A model generated the notes under the pieces. That model saw only the letters and a program-made list of their open reading frames with translations. It searched no databases and was not told the origin of the DNA. From positions 62,001 to 126,000 of the forward strand of contig JARLFZ010000002.1 of NCBI GenBank assembly GCA_031296305.1: 64,000 nucleotides of DNA. The letters are read 5' to 3'. Source of the stretch: Occallatibacter sp. GTDB lineage: Bacteria > Acidobacteriota > Terriglobia > Terriglobales > Acidobacteriaceae. Below, piece after piece: positions 63,784 to 64,000 of this stretch. Numbering within the stretch: position 1 is the stretch's first letter; the number at the start of each line of letters is the position of its first letter. Both the position numbers and the translations under genes were made by a program.

Positions 63784-64000
63784 ACCCGCAGGCAAAGCCA
63801 CTCCACTTCCGCGGGGCGCCGCTCCGCCTGACGGCAACCTCGGTCGAGCTTGGCCAGGTGCCGAAGTCCGGGTTCGCCTTTTTCCCGGGCGCCGCTCCGT
63901 TGCCGTTACGGGTCAGAACCATACGTGAGACCAATCCATCGGTTACGCAGCTCAGCTTTCGTCTTCCCAAGACCACCAGTCCCGGACGCTACGACGGCAA
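63780..64000 (+). CDS. Partial gene of unknown function (runs off the window)
   Basis: ATG 63780 overlaps the stop of the preceding gene by four bases, and the frame stays open to the end of the window (73 codons). The visible N-terminus reads MNPQAKPLHFRGAPLRLTA and continues with LPLRVRTIRETNPSVTQLSFRLP and PGRYDG. This strand-rich part resembles a modifier or Ig-like domain. No signal peptide. It belongs to the same coupled unit as the phosphoesterase cluster. Confidence 0.65.
   Translation, partial: MNPQAKPLHFRGAPLRLTATSVELGQVPKSGFAFFPGAAPLPLRVRTIRETNPSVTQLSFRLPKTTSPGRYDG

Overview
The window looks like a chromosomal segment of an Acidobacteriota bacterium (Terriglobia-type). This is inferred from content, not from a search: high GC, a Gram-negative envelope (outer-membrane efflux channel, outer-membrane barrel, meso-diaminopimelate type MurE), GTP-dependent PEP carboxykinase, B12-dependent ribonucleotide reductase, CxxC/zinc-ribbon small proteins, and dispersed palindromes with a GCTTCAGC or GCTTTAGC core. 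I saw no rRNA, tRNA, CRISPR array, prophage or intact insertion sequence.

Layout. 1-5.3 kb: the end of a TPR protein, a secreted GH29 alpha-L-fucosidase, about 1.5 kb without a convincing gene, and a DEAD-box helicase with a strong terminator. 5.4-8.1 kb: an ECF sigma factor with its NrsF/DUF1109 membrane anti-sigma factor, divergent from a secreted beta-propeller gene. Both divergent genes carry the same promoter element, GTAAC-N17-CGAAT. 8.5-10.6 kb: small stress-type genes (RpoZ-like, cold-shock protein, zinc-ribbon protein). 11-18 kb: pckG, a stand-alone 3-hydroxyacyl-CoA dehydrogenase NAD domain, a 992-residue secreted Ig/TIG protein with a dead matrixin-like motif, and trxB-yggS-yggU. 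19.1-27.1 kb: a minus-strand mra/dcw operon (mraZ, rsmH, ftsL-like, PASTA-type ftsI, a 113-residue unknown, murE, murF), preceded by a four-copy, 10-bp-period operator that fits an MraZ box.

27.4-35 kb: an ASK/TRAFs-binding-like TPR protein, a RibD-like reductase, and a TetR-controlled tripartite ABC efflux operon ending in a NodT-type channel. 35.1-41.1 kb: a DUF1566 protein, then a tandemly duplicated set of two zinc-ribbon membrane proteins and two PrsW-like proteins of identical length (486 residues). 41.3-50.5 kb: secreted proteins, a DUF5715/M15-like protein, a bacterial enhancer-binding-like AAA+ protein without GAFTGA, a GT-C glycosyltransferase, VapBC, and a divergent membrane pyrophosphatase.

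51-54.2 kb: an unrecognised cassette (lipoprotein, small coiled-coil protein, membrane protein, alpha/beta hydrolase), followed by ParDE with a well-defined self-regulated promoter and a broken SEL1-repeat gene. 56.2-59.6 kb: nrdJ. 60-64 kb: a second unusual cluster (phosphoesterase without signal peptide, small basic protein, outer-membrane barrel, repeat protein, and a partial gene running off the end), mostly linked by ATGA overlaps. The best candidates for undescribed biology are the 51-54.2 kb cassette, the 60-64 kb cluster and the zinc-ribbon/PrsW array. The clearest regulatory finds are the ECF divergent promoters and the MraZ operator.
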